Below are positions 41,733-50,050 of a DNA stretch of 64,000 nucleotides, one piece after another. Below the pieces are notes generated by a model. The model was not told where the DNA came from. It saw nothing but the letters and a program-made list of their open reading frames with translations, and made no database searches. The number at the start of each line of letters is the position of its first letter. The stretch's first letter is position 1. The stretch is taken from the NCBI RefSeq assembly GCF_050314555.1, contig NZ_JBNPNH010000002.1, positions 124,001 to 188,000 of the forward strand. Direction: 5' to 3'. The translations under genes and the position numbers were made by a program. The DNA comes from Spyradosoma sp004558035. Its GTDB lineage: Bacteria; Verrucomicrobiota; Verrucomicrobiia; Opitutales; UBA953.

Positions 41733-42884
41733 ATGAAAATCGGCATACTCACTCAACCTCTTCACACGAATTACGGCGGGCTGCTTCAGGCGTTCGCGCT
41801 GCAGAAATTTCTGCGCGACATGGGGCACGAGGCGCTGACCGTCGATTACGCGCGGCGGGCGCGTCCGTGGCTCGCGCCGTATTATTTCGCGCGGCGCTGC
41901 GTCGGGAAGTTCCTGCGCGGGCGCGGCGGTCCGCTTTTCCCGAAGCCGCCCGCGGCGGGAGCGGGGCGGCACACGGCGCGCTTCGTCGCCGAAAACATCC
42001 GCACGACGCGGAGGCTCGCCGCGCCCGCTCGTTCCCGCGATTTCGCGGAGTACGCGTTCGACGCGTTCGTCGTCGGGAGCGACCAGACGTGGCGCCCGGC
42101 GTATTCGCCGCACATGCCGACGTTTTTCCTCGATTTTCTCGCGGCGGACGACGCGCGGACGCGCCGGGTCGCCTACGCGGCGTCGTTCGGCACGGACGCG
42201 TGGGAGTTTTCGCCGGAGCTGACGCGCGCGTGCGCGCCGCTGGCGAAGCGTTTTCACGCGGTTTCGGTGCGCGAGGATTCCGGCGTCGCGCTCTGCGAAA
42301 AATTCCTGGGCGTCCGCGCGGAGCACCTGCTCGACCCGACGCTGCTTCTGGACGCGGCGGACTATCGCGCGGTCGTCGAGCGCGACGAGGCGCGCGGGCT
42401 TCTGGAAAAGCGCGTTCCCGCGCGGCGCGTGTTCGCGTACGTGCTGGACGCTTCGGCGGAAAAATCCGCGGCGGTCGCGCGCGTCGCGGAAACGCTCGGC
42501 GCGGAGGCGGAGGAAATCATGCCGCCCGCGGCGGCTCTGCGCGCGGGGACGGCGGCGTTCCCGCCGGTGAGCGCCTGGCTGCGCGGCTTCCGCGATGCGG
42601 AGTTCGTCGTGACGGATTCGTTCCACGGCTGCGTGTTTTCGATCATCTTCAACCGCCCGTTTCTCGCGCTCGGGAACGCGGCGCGCGGCATGGCGCGGTT
42701 TTCGTCGCTGCTGAGACAGTTCGGGCTGGAGGAACGGCTCGTTTCGCCCGCCGAGTTCGCGGCGCTCCCGCAGGAACGCTTCGCGGCGCTTCTCGCCGCC
42801 TCGCCCGACTGGGCGCGCGTGAACGCCGTCCGCTCCCGCGAAATCCTCCGCTCCCGCGCCTTCCTCGAACGCGCGCTCGCGTAG
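41733..42884 (+). CDS. Polysaccharide pyruvyl transferase family protein
   Basis: A 383-residue GT-B-like enzyme adding ketal pyruvate to a sugar of the exported polysaccharide, using phosphoenolpyruvate. Family features are MKIGILTQPLHTNYGGLLQAFALQKFLRDMGHE at the start, FVVGSDQTWRP, RVAYAASFGTDAW, AVSVREDSGVALCEKFLGV, DPTLLL and VVTDSFHGCVFSIIFNRPF near the end. It closes the EPS locus and is followed directly by rnpB on the other strand. Confidence 0.9.
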   Translation: MKIGILTQPLHTNYGGLLQAFALQKFLRDMGHEALTVDYARRARPWLAPYYFARRCVGKFLRGRGGPLFPKPPAAGAGRHTARFVAENIRTTRRLAAPARSRDFAEYAFDAFVVGSDQTWRPAYSPHMPTFFLDFLAADDARTRRVAYAASFGTDAWEFSPELTRACAPLAKRFHAVSVREDSGVALCEKFLGVRAEHLLDPTLLLDAADYRAVVERDEARGLLEKRVPARRVFAYVLDASAEKSAAVARVAETLGAEAEEIMPPAAALRAGTAAFPPVSAWLRGFRDAEFVVTDSFHGCVFSIIFNRPFLALGNAARGMARFSSLLRQFGLEERLVSPAEFAALPQERFAALLAASPDWARVNAVRSREILRSRAFLERALA

Positions 42885-42898
42885 CGGGAAAAAAGAAA

Positions 42899-43287
42899 AG
42901 CCTTCAGGGGCTGTAAGCCGGATTCTGTGCCGCGGACCGCTCGCGCGGGAACGCGGCCGCATTCATTCCTCTAACCGCCTCGCGGCGGCTTCGCCTTTCG
43001 GCGATGCGACAGACCCGTGAGCGTCGGACGGGCAGCCCGCTCACCTATTTTGTCTTGCACCGGATTGGGTTTGTCGTGCCTCGTTCGTCGCCGTTCGAGC
43101 GGTGAGCTCTTACCTCGCCGTTTCACCCTTGCCGAGCCGAAGCCCGGCGGTCTGTTTTCTGTGACACTTTCCGTCGACGAACCTTGCGGCGCGCCGCCCT
43201 CGCTTTCACGAGGAATCCTGCCCTGCGGTGTCCGGACTTTCCTCTCGAAAACTCGCGTTCCCGAGCGAATGCGCGCACCCTGAAGAC
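42899..43287 (-). ncRNA. rnpB: RNase P RNA, bacterial class A
   Basis: On the minus strand the catalytic RNA of tRNA 5'-end processing is recognisable. The 5' P1 strand CTTCAGGG (43278-43285) pairs with CCCTGAAG at the 3' end (42902-42909). GAGGAAAGTCCGGACACCGC starts the conserved core, with a CAGGGCAG block, GGTAAGAGCTCACCG, and near the end TTAGAGGAATGAATG and ACAGAATCCGGCTTACAG. A T-rich stretch (from 42900 downward) follows the 3' end. Confidence 0.95.
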
Positions 43288-43344
43288 TTGCCGCAATGCT
43301 CGCGCGGAAACGCCGTCTTTGCAAGCACGAAAGCGCCCGCGCGT

Positions 43345-44502
43345 TCACTCCGCCTGGACGATCAGACCTTTGAGGTAGCGGCTTTCGGGGAAATTCAGCA
43401 GCGAGGGATGGTCGGCGGGCTGCCCCGTGACTTCGAGCAGGCGCACGTCGCGCTTCGCGTCGCGCGCGGCGGACGAGACGACGTCGAGAAAAAGCTCGTC
43501 GCCGACGCGCTGCGAGCAGGAATACGTCGCGAGCACGCCGCCGGGCGTCAGCATCTTCAGCGCGCGCAGGTTGAGTTCCTTGTAGCCGCGCAGGGCGCCC
43601 TCGAGCGCGTCCTTGGAGCGCGCGAACGGCGGCGGGTCGAGAATGACGAGGTCGAAGCGGCGGTCGCGGTTTTCGCCGAACCAGTCGAAGAGATTGGCGC
43701 TCTCGAAGCTCGCGTTCCCGATGCCGTTGCGCGCGCAGTTTTTGCGGCACGCCTCGATTGCGGCGTCGGAGACGTCCACGCCGAGCACTTCCGCGGCGCC
43801 GGCGCGGGAACACTGCATCGCGAATCCGCCCTGATTGCAGCACGCGTCGAGCACGCTGCGCCCTTTCGCGAAGGCGCGGGCGACGCGCGAATGCTGTTCC
43901 CGCTGGTCGAGATAAAAGCCCGTCTTCTGCCCGTTCGCGAGGTCGAGAAAATACTCCAGCCCGTCGATGCGGAACCAGCGCGGCGCGTGCGCGCGGTCGC
44001 GCCAGAACGAGACGCGGGAATCGAGCCCCTCGAAGCGGCGCGTCGGCGCGTCGTTGCGGAAGATGATTTCCGCGGGAGCGAACTTCGCGTCGAGCCATTC
44101 GGCGACGAAGGGCAGCTGCCTGTCCGCGCCGACGGTCAGCGCCTGCACGACGAGCGTGTCCTCGAACTTGTCCACGACGAGGCCGGGCAGCGAGTCCGCC
44201 TCCGACCAGACGAGGCGGCAGCACGCGGGCGCGTTCCCGCGTCGCGCGACGGACTTTTCGAGCGCGGCGGCGAGGAAATCCGCGTCCCATTCGCGGACGA
44301 CGCGCGAAAAGCGCCGCCACACGATCTGCGACTTCCCGCTCCAGATGCCCGCGCCGAGCGAGTTGCCGCGCGCGTCCAACAGTTCGGCGGCGACGCCGTC
44401 CTCGATTTTCGGCGGTGTCTCGATTTCTCCGGAAAAGACCCACGGATGTCCGCGGAGCACGCGCGCGGGGCGCTTGGCGAGTTTCAGGCGAATCTGTTTC
44501 AT
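43345..44502 (-). CDS. rlmI: 23S rRNA (cytosine-C5) methyltransferase, RlmI-like
   Basis: A 385-residue SAM-dependent enzyme. The N-terminal PUA domain (RLKLAKRPARVLRGHPWVFSGEIE, residues ~4-80) is followed by an EEHEE region (FRIDGLEYFLDLANGQKTGFYLDQREQHSRVA). The Rossmann methyltransferase domain has SVLDACCNQGGFAMQC (SAM-binding), LVILDPPPFARSK (catalytic motif) and a Cys in ATYSCSQRV. It acts on C1962-equivalent cytosine of 23S rRNA in relatives. Confidence 0.88.
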   Translation of the reverse strand: MKQIRLKLAKRPARVLRGHPWVFSGEIETPPKIEDGVAAELLDARGNSLGAGIWSGKSQIVWRRFSRVVREWDADFLAAALEKSVARRGNAPACCRLVWSEADSLPGLVVDKFEDTLVVQALTVGADRQLPFVAEWLDAKFAPAEIIFRNDAPTRRFEGLDSRVSFWRDRAHAPRWFRIDGLEYFLDLANGQKTGFYLDQREQHSRVARAFAKGRSVLDACCNQGGFAMQCSRAGAAEVLGVDVSDAAIEACRKNCARNGIGNASFESANLFDWFGENRDRRFDLVILDPPPFARSKDALEGALRGYKELNLRALKMLTPGGVLATYSCSQRVGDELFLDVVSSAARDAKRDVRLLEVTGQPADHPSLLNFPESRYLKGLIVQAE

Positions 44503-44610
44503 GATGCGGGAACGCTAAACGGAATTTCGCCGTTCGACAAAAAAAATCAGCCGTCCGCGCGGGCGTTCTTCATTGCGGGAACGCGCGCGCGGGCTTAGAT
44601 TTTTCCGCTT

Positions 44611-46017
44611 ATGGGTAAAACGCTTTTCCAAAAAGTCTGGGACGCGCACACGGTCGCGACGCTCCCGAACGGGCAGACGCAGCTCTTCGTCGCCGTGCAC
44701 TACATTCACGAAGTCACGTCGCCGCAGGCGTTCGGCATGCTGCGCGACATGAAGCTGCCCGTCATGCACCCCGAACGCACGTTCGCGACGGTCGATCACA
44801 TCGTGCCGACGACGAGCGTCGCCGAACCCTTCGCCGACTCCGTCGCGCAGGAGATGATTTCCGAGCTCCGCAGGAACTGCCGCGAAAACGGCATCCGCTT
44901 TTTCGACACGAACACGGGCGCGCAGGGCATCGTCCACATCGTCGGTCCCGAGCAGGGCATCACGCAGCCGGGCAAGACGATCGCCTGCGGCGACTCGCAC
45001 ACGGCGACGCACGGCGCGTTCGGCGCGGTCGCCTTCGGCATCGGCACCTCGCAGGTGCGCAACGTGCTCGCGACGCAGACGCTCGCGTTCTCGCCGCTCA
45101 AGGTGCGCCGCATCAACGTGAACGGCAGGCTCGCGCCCGGCGTCACGGCGAAGGACGTCGCGCTGCACCTCATCAACCTGCTCGGCGTGGACGGCGGCAT
45201 CGGCTTCGCGCACGAATACGGCGGAAGCGTGTTCGACGCGTTTTCGATGGACGAGCGCATGACCGTCTGCAACATGGCGATCGAGGGCGGCGCGCGCGTC
45301 GGCTACGTCAATCCCGACGAGACGACTTTCGCCTATCTCAAAGGCCGCCCCTGCGCCCCGAAGGGCGAGGAATGGGACGCCGCCGTCGCCCGCTGGAAAT
45401 CCTTCGCGAGCGATCCCGACTGCGTCTATGACGACGTCGTGAACGTGGACGCCGCCGACATCGCGCCGACCGTCACCTGGGGCATCACGCCCGCGCAGAG
45501 CGTTCCCGTGACCGCGGCGTTCCCGCGCCCCGAGACGCTCCCGCCCGCCGACGCCGCGACCGCCGAAGAGGCCTACCGCTACACGCACTTCACGCCGGGC
45601 GCTTCCGTCGCGGGAACGAAGATCGACGTCGCCTTCATCGGCTCGTGCACAAACGGGCGGCTCTCGGACTTCGAGCTAGTCGCGAAATACCTCAAAGGAA
45701 AAAAGGTCGCTTCGGGCGTGAAGGCGCTCGCCGTTCCCGGCTCGCAGATCGTCGCGGCGCAGTGCGAAAAGCTCGGCATCGCCGAAATCTTCCGCGAAGC
45801 GGGCTTCGAATGGCGGCTCGCGGGCTGCTCGATGTGCCTGGCGATGAACCCGGACAAGCTCGTCGGCGACCAAGTCTGCGCGAGCTCGTCCAACCGCAAC
45901 TTCAAGGGCCGCCAGGGATCGCCGACGGGGCGCACGCTGCTGATGTCTCCGCTGATGGTCGCCGCCGCCGCCGTGACGGGCGCGGTCGCCGACTGCCGCG
46001 AAGTCTTCGCGCTGTGA
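44611..46017 (+). CDS. leuC: 3-isopropylmalate dehydratase large subunit
   Basis: A 468-residue aconitase-superfamily protein for leucine synthesis. The 4Fe-4S ligands are C346 (FIGSCTNGR), C406 and C409 (GCSMCLAMNPD). HIVGPEQGITQPGKTIACGDSHTATHGAFGAVAFGIGTS and SSNRNFKGRQGSPTGRTLLMSP are standard. The small subunit gene leuD, usually next, is not in this window: a 4.5S RNA gene on the other strand follows instead. The closely related aconitase/homoaconitase group was considered, but length and start favour LeuC. Confidence 0.93.
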   Translation: MGKTLFQKVWDAHTVATLPNGQTQLFVAVHYIHEVTSPQAFGMLRDMKLPVMHPERTFATVDHIVPTTSVAEPFADSVAQEMISELRRNCRENGIRFFDTNTGAQGIVHIVGPEQGITQPGKTIACGDSHTATHGAFGAVAFGIGTSQVRNVLATQTLAFSPLKVRRINVNGRLAPGVTAKDVALHLINLLGVDGGIGFAHEYGGSVFDAFSMDERMTVCNMAIEGGARVGYVNPDETTFAYLKGRPCAPKGEEWDAAVARWKSFASDPDCVYDDVVNVDAADIAPTVTWGITPAQSVPVTAAFPRPETLPPADAATAEEAYRYTHFTPGASVAGTKIDVAFIGSCTNGRLSDFELVAKYLKGKKVASGVKALAVPGSQIVAAQCEKLGIAEIFREAGFEWRLAGCSMCLAMNPDKLVGDQVCASSSNRNFKGRQGSPTGRTLLMSPLMVAAAAVTGAVADCREVFAL

Positions 46018-46044
46018 GCGCGTGGAGAAATCCGGACACAAAAA

Positions 46045-46141
46045 ACGCCAGGTTGACCGGAGCACACGAGGAACCTGACTGCCGCTGCTTCCTTCCGGAT
46101 CTGACGGGGTTCGCCGGCATTCGTTGCCCGGGACCTGACTT
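46045..46141 (-). ncRNA. ffs: Signal recognition particle RNA, small bacterial (4.5S) type
   Basis: The minus-strand apical domain is unmistakable: GATCCGGAAGGAAGCAGCGG, the Ffh-binding GGAAGCAG loop, closed by flanking pairing (GTCAGGT near the 5' end with ACCTGG near the 3' end). About 97 nt, followed by a T6 run. No Alu domain is present, as in other Gram-negative types. Confidence 0.93.
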
Positions 46142-46296
46142 GCCCGAAAGCTTCGGCGAAAACGCCGCGCGGCGCAAGCCTTTTTTCCGCTCCGCGCGCG
46201 CGGGTTTTCGAAAGGAAGCGGCAGGAATGCCGCCTCCCCCCTGTTTTTCCGCTCCGCGCGCGCTGGTTTTCGGACGGCGCTCCGCGGGAACGACGC

Positions 46297-47364
46297 TCAC
46301 TTCCCGCGGAGGAGGCGGCGGAGGGCGCGGCGGTCCATGTCCGGACGCCCGAGTCTTCCCGCGACGAAATCCGTCAGCGCGTCGCCGCGCAGCCCGCGCG
46401 CCTTTCCCTCGGCGGAAAAGCTCCGCGCGCGCTCGGCGAGTTCCCGCGCCTCCGAGCGCTGCGCCGAAAACGCCTCGCCCTGCCGGCGCACGCCCTTGGC
46501 GCGGTGAAGCTCCGAAATCTTCGCGTGATTGAAGTCGCGCCGCGCGTCGTAGGACATGTAGGCGGGCACGAAGATCTGCGTGCCGTAGGGCGTCGCGTTC
46601 ACCGAAGGCTTGAGCAGCAGCGGCGCGTCCGCGACGAGATCCATGCCCCACAGATAATATTTCCAACAGAACAGATTGAACGCCGCGCGGAAGCGCGCCT
46701 CCGCCGTGTCGAAACGCGTTCCCGCGCCGCGCGACCAGCCGCGTTCGAGCATCGCGTCGCGGTGCAGGACGAACGTTCTGCCGAGCGACCTGTAGTCGGG
46801 ATGGAGCGCCTTCAGCATCGCCCAGTCGCGCGCGAATTCCGGCGAGGCGCCCAGCCGCCGCTCGAATTCGCGGAATTTCGCGAGCCCGCTCGCGGAGAGA
46901 AATTCCTCGTAGGCGCCCGAGCGCGCCGTCCACGTCGCCGCACGGAGCGTTTCCGCGTCCCGGAACGCGAACGCGTTGAAGCCGCACGCGCCGTCCTTTT
47001 CCGGCGTTCCCGCGAGCTCGGCGACGGCGCAGACGGCGCCGTCCAGCAGCGGGATCTCGCCGACGAGCGCGCGCCGCAGAAACGCCGCGTAGTCCTGCGG
47101 GAACGGCACGAACGCGTTTTTGCTCTGCCAGAACGCGAGACAGAAGCGCGCGTACGCCTCGGCGCTCTTCGCGAAGGTCTCGCCCGGCGTCCTCGGGAAC
47201 AGCGCGGGCAGCTCGCGAAAGAGAAACGCGCACAGCTCGAAGTCGCGCGTGTCCGGCAGCGGGAGCGCGGCGAGCCGCGCGCGCACGGCCTTTTCGGAAA
47301 ACTTCGTCAGCCCGAAAATCTGCCGCCAGCGCGCCGCGAACGCCTTTCCCGTCTCGTTCTTCAT
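46297..47364 (-). CDS. Unrecognised 355-residue protein
   Basis: It has GC-typical codon use and no signal peptide or membrane helix. The sequence is helix-rich with many aromatic residues (FARFCLAFWQSKNAFVPFPQDYAAFL, FNLFCWKYYLWGMDLVADAPLLLKPSVNATPYGTQIFVPAYMSYDARRDFNHAKISELHRAKG). The stretch SYDARRDFNHAKISELHR is well formed and could be a small-ligand or nucleic-acid contact. The C-terminus is Arg-rich (GRPDMDRRALRRLLRGK). No family comes to mind. It is monocistronic, between ffs and a divergent glycosyltransferase. Confidence 0.7.
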   Translation of the reverse strand: MKNETGKAFAARWRQIFGLTKFSEKAVRARLAALPLPDTRDFELCAFLFRELPALFPRTPGETFAKSAEAYARFCLAFWQSKNAFVPFPQDYAAFLRRALVGEIPLLDGAVCAVAELAGTPEKDGACGFNAFAFRDAETLRAATWTARSGAYEEFLSASGLAKFREFERRLGASPEFARDWAMLKALHPDYRSLGRTFVLHRDAMLERGWSRGAGTRFDTAEARFRAAFNLFCWKYYLWGMDLVADAPLLLKPSVNATPYGTQIFVPAYMSYDARRDFNHAKISELHRAKGVRRQGEAFSAQRSEARELAERARSFSAEGKARGLRGDALTDFVAGRLGRPDMDRRALRRLLRGK

Positions 47365-47565
47365 GCCCTCGCATGAAAACAGAAAAGCCCGCGCGCGGGA
47401 ACGATTTTTTCTCCGAATCCGGGGAGATTCGCGGGGGAAGCACGCCCGTCCGCCGCCCGCGCCGGCGACCTCGGGATAATTCGCGCTCGCCTTATCGCGC
47501 GGGAACGCCTATAAGAAACGACAATACATCGCGCGGCGTCGGCATTTTCGGCGCCGCCGTTCTCA

Positions 47566-48861
47566 ATGCTAATCATGGAACAAATTCTTCAGTCTGAAAG
47601 CGCCTCGGGAGACATCGTGTTCGCGGCGATCAACGTCCTGCTGTGCACGGTTTTCCTGCTGTGCTACTTCTACCAGTTCTTCTACCTCGCGCTCCCGTTT
47701 CTGCTGAAGGACAAGCCGCACAAGCCCGCCAAGCCCACGCGCTTCGCGATCCTCATTTCCGCGCGCAACGAGGAGACCGTCATCAAGAACCTTCTCGACA
47801 GCATCAACCGCCAGACGTACCCGCGGGAACGCGTCACCGTCTTCGTCGCGGCGGACAACTGCACCGACGCCACCGCCGCCGTCGCGCGCGCGAACGGCGC
47901 CGTCGTCTACGAGCGCTTCAACCGCGAAAAAGTCGGCAAAGGCTACGCGCTCGAATTTCTTTACGAACACATCGTCCGCGACTACGGCGAAGAGGCGTTC
48001 GACGCCTTCACGGTCTTCGACGCGGACAACGTGCTCGACCCGGGCTACGTCGAGGCCGTCAACCGCACGTTCTCCGACGGCTACGAGGTCGTCACCAGCT
48101 ACCGCAATTCCAAGAATTACGGGGACAACTGGATCAGCGCCGGCTACGCGCTGTGGTTTCTCCGCGAAAGCGAATATCTGAACCACGCGCGCATGCTCGC
48201 GGGAACGAGCTGCGCCGTCTCGGGAACGGGCTTCACCTTCTCCTCGAAGATCATCCGCGAAGTCGGCGGGTGGAAATTCTTCCTGCTCACGGAAGACATC
48301 GAGTTCACGGTCTACAACGTCGTCAAGGGCAGGAAAATCGGCTACGCGAAGGACGCCGAGCTCTACGACGAACAGCCGGTCACCTTCGCGCAGTCGTGGA
48401 CGCAGCGCCTCCGCTGGGCGAAGGGCTACATCCAGGTCTGGGGAAAATACGGGAGCGCGCTCGTGCGCAACATGTTCTCCGAAAAATTCACGTCCTGCTA
48501 CGACATGACGATGACGATCATGCCCGCGCTCATCATCAGCATCCTCACGCTGCTGAACTGCGCGCTCGGCGTCGTGCTCGGGCTCGCGCTCGGTTGGGAT
48601 CTTTCGCGCATCGGCGCCAGCCTCTTCGGAACGTTTTCGGGCATCTACCTCACGCTCTGGTTCATCGGCGCGCTGACGACGGCGACGGAATGGAACAAGA
48701 TCCACTGCTCCGCCTTCAAAAAGATCTTCTACCTGTTCACGTTCCCGATCTTCATGCTGACCTACCTGCCGATCGCGATCACGGCGCTCTTCAAGAAGGT
48801 CGAGTGGAAGCCCATCGCGCACACGCAGGCGAAGACGCTCTCCGACATCGTGAAGAAGTGA
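47566..48861 (+). CDS. Membrane glycosyltransferase family 2 (processive-like)
   Basis: A 431-residue inner-membrane glycosyltransferase: an N-terminal helix pair (~18-47), a GT-A domain with LISARNEE (64-70), FDADN (D152/D154), TEDIEF (E243/D244) and QRLRW (280-284), and three C-terminal helices. D,D,D,QxxRW is the mark of cellulose/hyaluronan-synthase-like processive enzymes. The start is ATG 47566, or 47575 (MEQILQ). It may build or extend an exopolysaccharide and is near but not within the EPS locus. Confidence 0.85.
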   Translation: MLIMEQILQSESASGDIVFAAINVLLCTVFLLCYFYQFFYLALPFLLKDKPHKPAKPTRFAILISARNEETVIKNLLDSINRQTYPRERVTVFVAADNCTDATAAVARANGAVVYERFNREKVGKGYALEFLYEHIVRDYGEEAFDAFTVFDADNVLDPGYVEAVNRTFSDGYEVVTSYRNSKNYGDNWISAGYALWFLRESEYLNHARMLAGTSCAVSGTGFTFSSKIIREVGGWKFFLLTEDIEFTVYNVVKGRKIGYAKDAELYDEQPVTFAQSWTQRLRWAKGYIQVWGKYGSALVRNMFSEKFTSCYDMTMTIMPALIISILTLLNCALGVVLGLALGWDLSRIGASLFGTFSGIYLTLWFIGALTTATEWNKIHCSAFKKIFYLFTFPIFMLTYLPIAITALFKKVEWKPIAHTQAKTLSDIVKK

Positions 48862-48961
48862 CGTTCCCGCCGCGGGCGTCCGAAGAACGCCGCCGCGGCT
48901 TCGCGCGTCGAGAATCTTGCGTTCCCGCGGGAAGGCGCGTAGTATTGCGCGAAATTTTTTC

Positions 48962-50008
48962 ATGATTATGCAGCAACAGCTCGCCAACATCGTTTCAGAA
49001 GCGACCTCCGCGGCTCCCGGCATCAAGACGCGTCCGGAGTTCGAGGTTTTCAAAGCCAAATTCGTCGGCGCCAAAGGCTCGATGACGTCCGTGATGAAGC
49101 TCATGGCCGGCGTTCCCAAAGAGGAGAAGCCCGCGATGGGCAAGCTCATCAACGAGGCCAAGGGCAAACTCGAGGCGCTCTTCGCGGAAACGCTCGCGCG
49201 CATCGAGGACGCGGAGCTCGCCGCGCGGCTCGGCGCGCCGATCGACCCGACGCTCCCGTCGCCGGACGACTTCGCGGGCTCGCGCCACCCGCTCGCGCAG
49301 ATCCGCGAGGAAGTGTGCTCGGTGTTTCACCGCCTGGGCTTCACCGTCGCGGACGGCCCCGAGCTCGAAACGGAATGGTTCTGCTTCGACGCGCTGAACA
49401 CGCCGGCGAATCACCCCGCGCGCGACATGCAGGACACGCTGTTCCTGCCCGCGGGAACGCGCGCGCCCGACGCGCCGAAAAAGGCGGACGAGGCCTACCT
49501 GCTCCGCTCGCACACCTCTTCCGTGCAGATCCGCACGATGCTTTCGCGCAAGCCGCCGATCCGCATCGTCGCGCCCGGACGCTGCTTCCGCCGCGACACG
49601 GTGGACGCCACGCACTCGGCGAACTTCCACCAGATCGAAGGGCTGTGGATCGACCGCGACGTCACGCTCAAGGACCTGAAGAGCGTACTCGACTCGTTCG
49701 TGCGCGAAGTCTTCGGGAACGCGGCGGAGACGCGCCTGCGCCCGAGCTTCTTCCCGTTCACGGAACCGAGCTTCGAGATGGACATCCGCGTGCCGAACAT
49801 GGGCGCGCTGAGCAACCGCTGGCTCGAAATCATGGGCTGCGGGCTCGTCGATCCGAAGGTGCTCGAAAACGTCGGTCTCGACGCGTCGGAGTGGACGGGG
49901 CTCGCCTTCGGCATGGGCATCGAGCGCATCGCGATGCTCGTCCACGGCATCGACGACATCCGGCACTTCTACGCCAACGACCTGCGCTTCCTGCGCCAGT
50001 TCGCCTGA
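48962..50008 (+). CDS. pheS: Phenylalanyl-tRNA synthetase alpha subunit
   Basis: A 348-residue class II synthetase subunit with an N-terminal coiled coil (residues 1-85, GSMTSVMKLMAGVPKEEKPAMGKLINEAK) and a catalytic core: HPLAQIREEVCSVFHRLGF, LLRSHTSSVQIRTM (motif 2 lead), GRCFRRDTVDATHSANFHQIEG, SFFPFTEPSFEMDI and the motif 3 GMGIERIAML. With PheT it forms the (alpha-beta)2 enzyme charging tRNA-Phe. pheT starts 42 bp downstream. Confidence 0.95.
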   Translation: MIMQQQLANIVSEATSAAPGIKTRPEFEVFKAKFVGAKGSMTSVMKLMAGVPKEEKPAMGKLINEAKGKLEALFAETLARIEDAELAARLGAPIDPTLPSPDDFAGSRHPLAQIREEVCSVFHRLGFTVADGPELETEWFCFDALNTPANHPARDMQDTLFLPAGTRAPDAPKKADEAYLLRSHTSSVQIRTMLSRKPPIRIVAPGRCFRRDTVDATHSANFHQIEGLWIDRDVTLKDLKSVLDSFVREVFGNAAETRLRPSFFPFTEPSFEMDIRVPNMGALSNRWLEIMGCGLVDPKVLENVGLDASEWTGLAFGMGIERIAMLVHGIDDIRHFYANDLRFLRQFA

Positions 50009-50050
50009 GCGTTCCCGCGAAACAACCGAAATCAGAAAGCGAATTTCATC

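Noticed and set aside
44611..46017. Aconitase rather than LeuC
   Set aside because: Length (468), N-terminal sequence and spacing of the cluster cysteines fit LeuC; aconitases are much longer.
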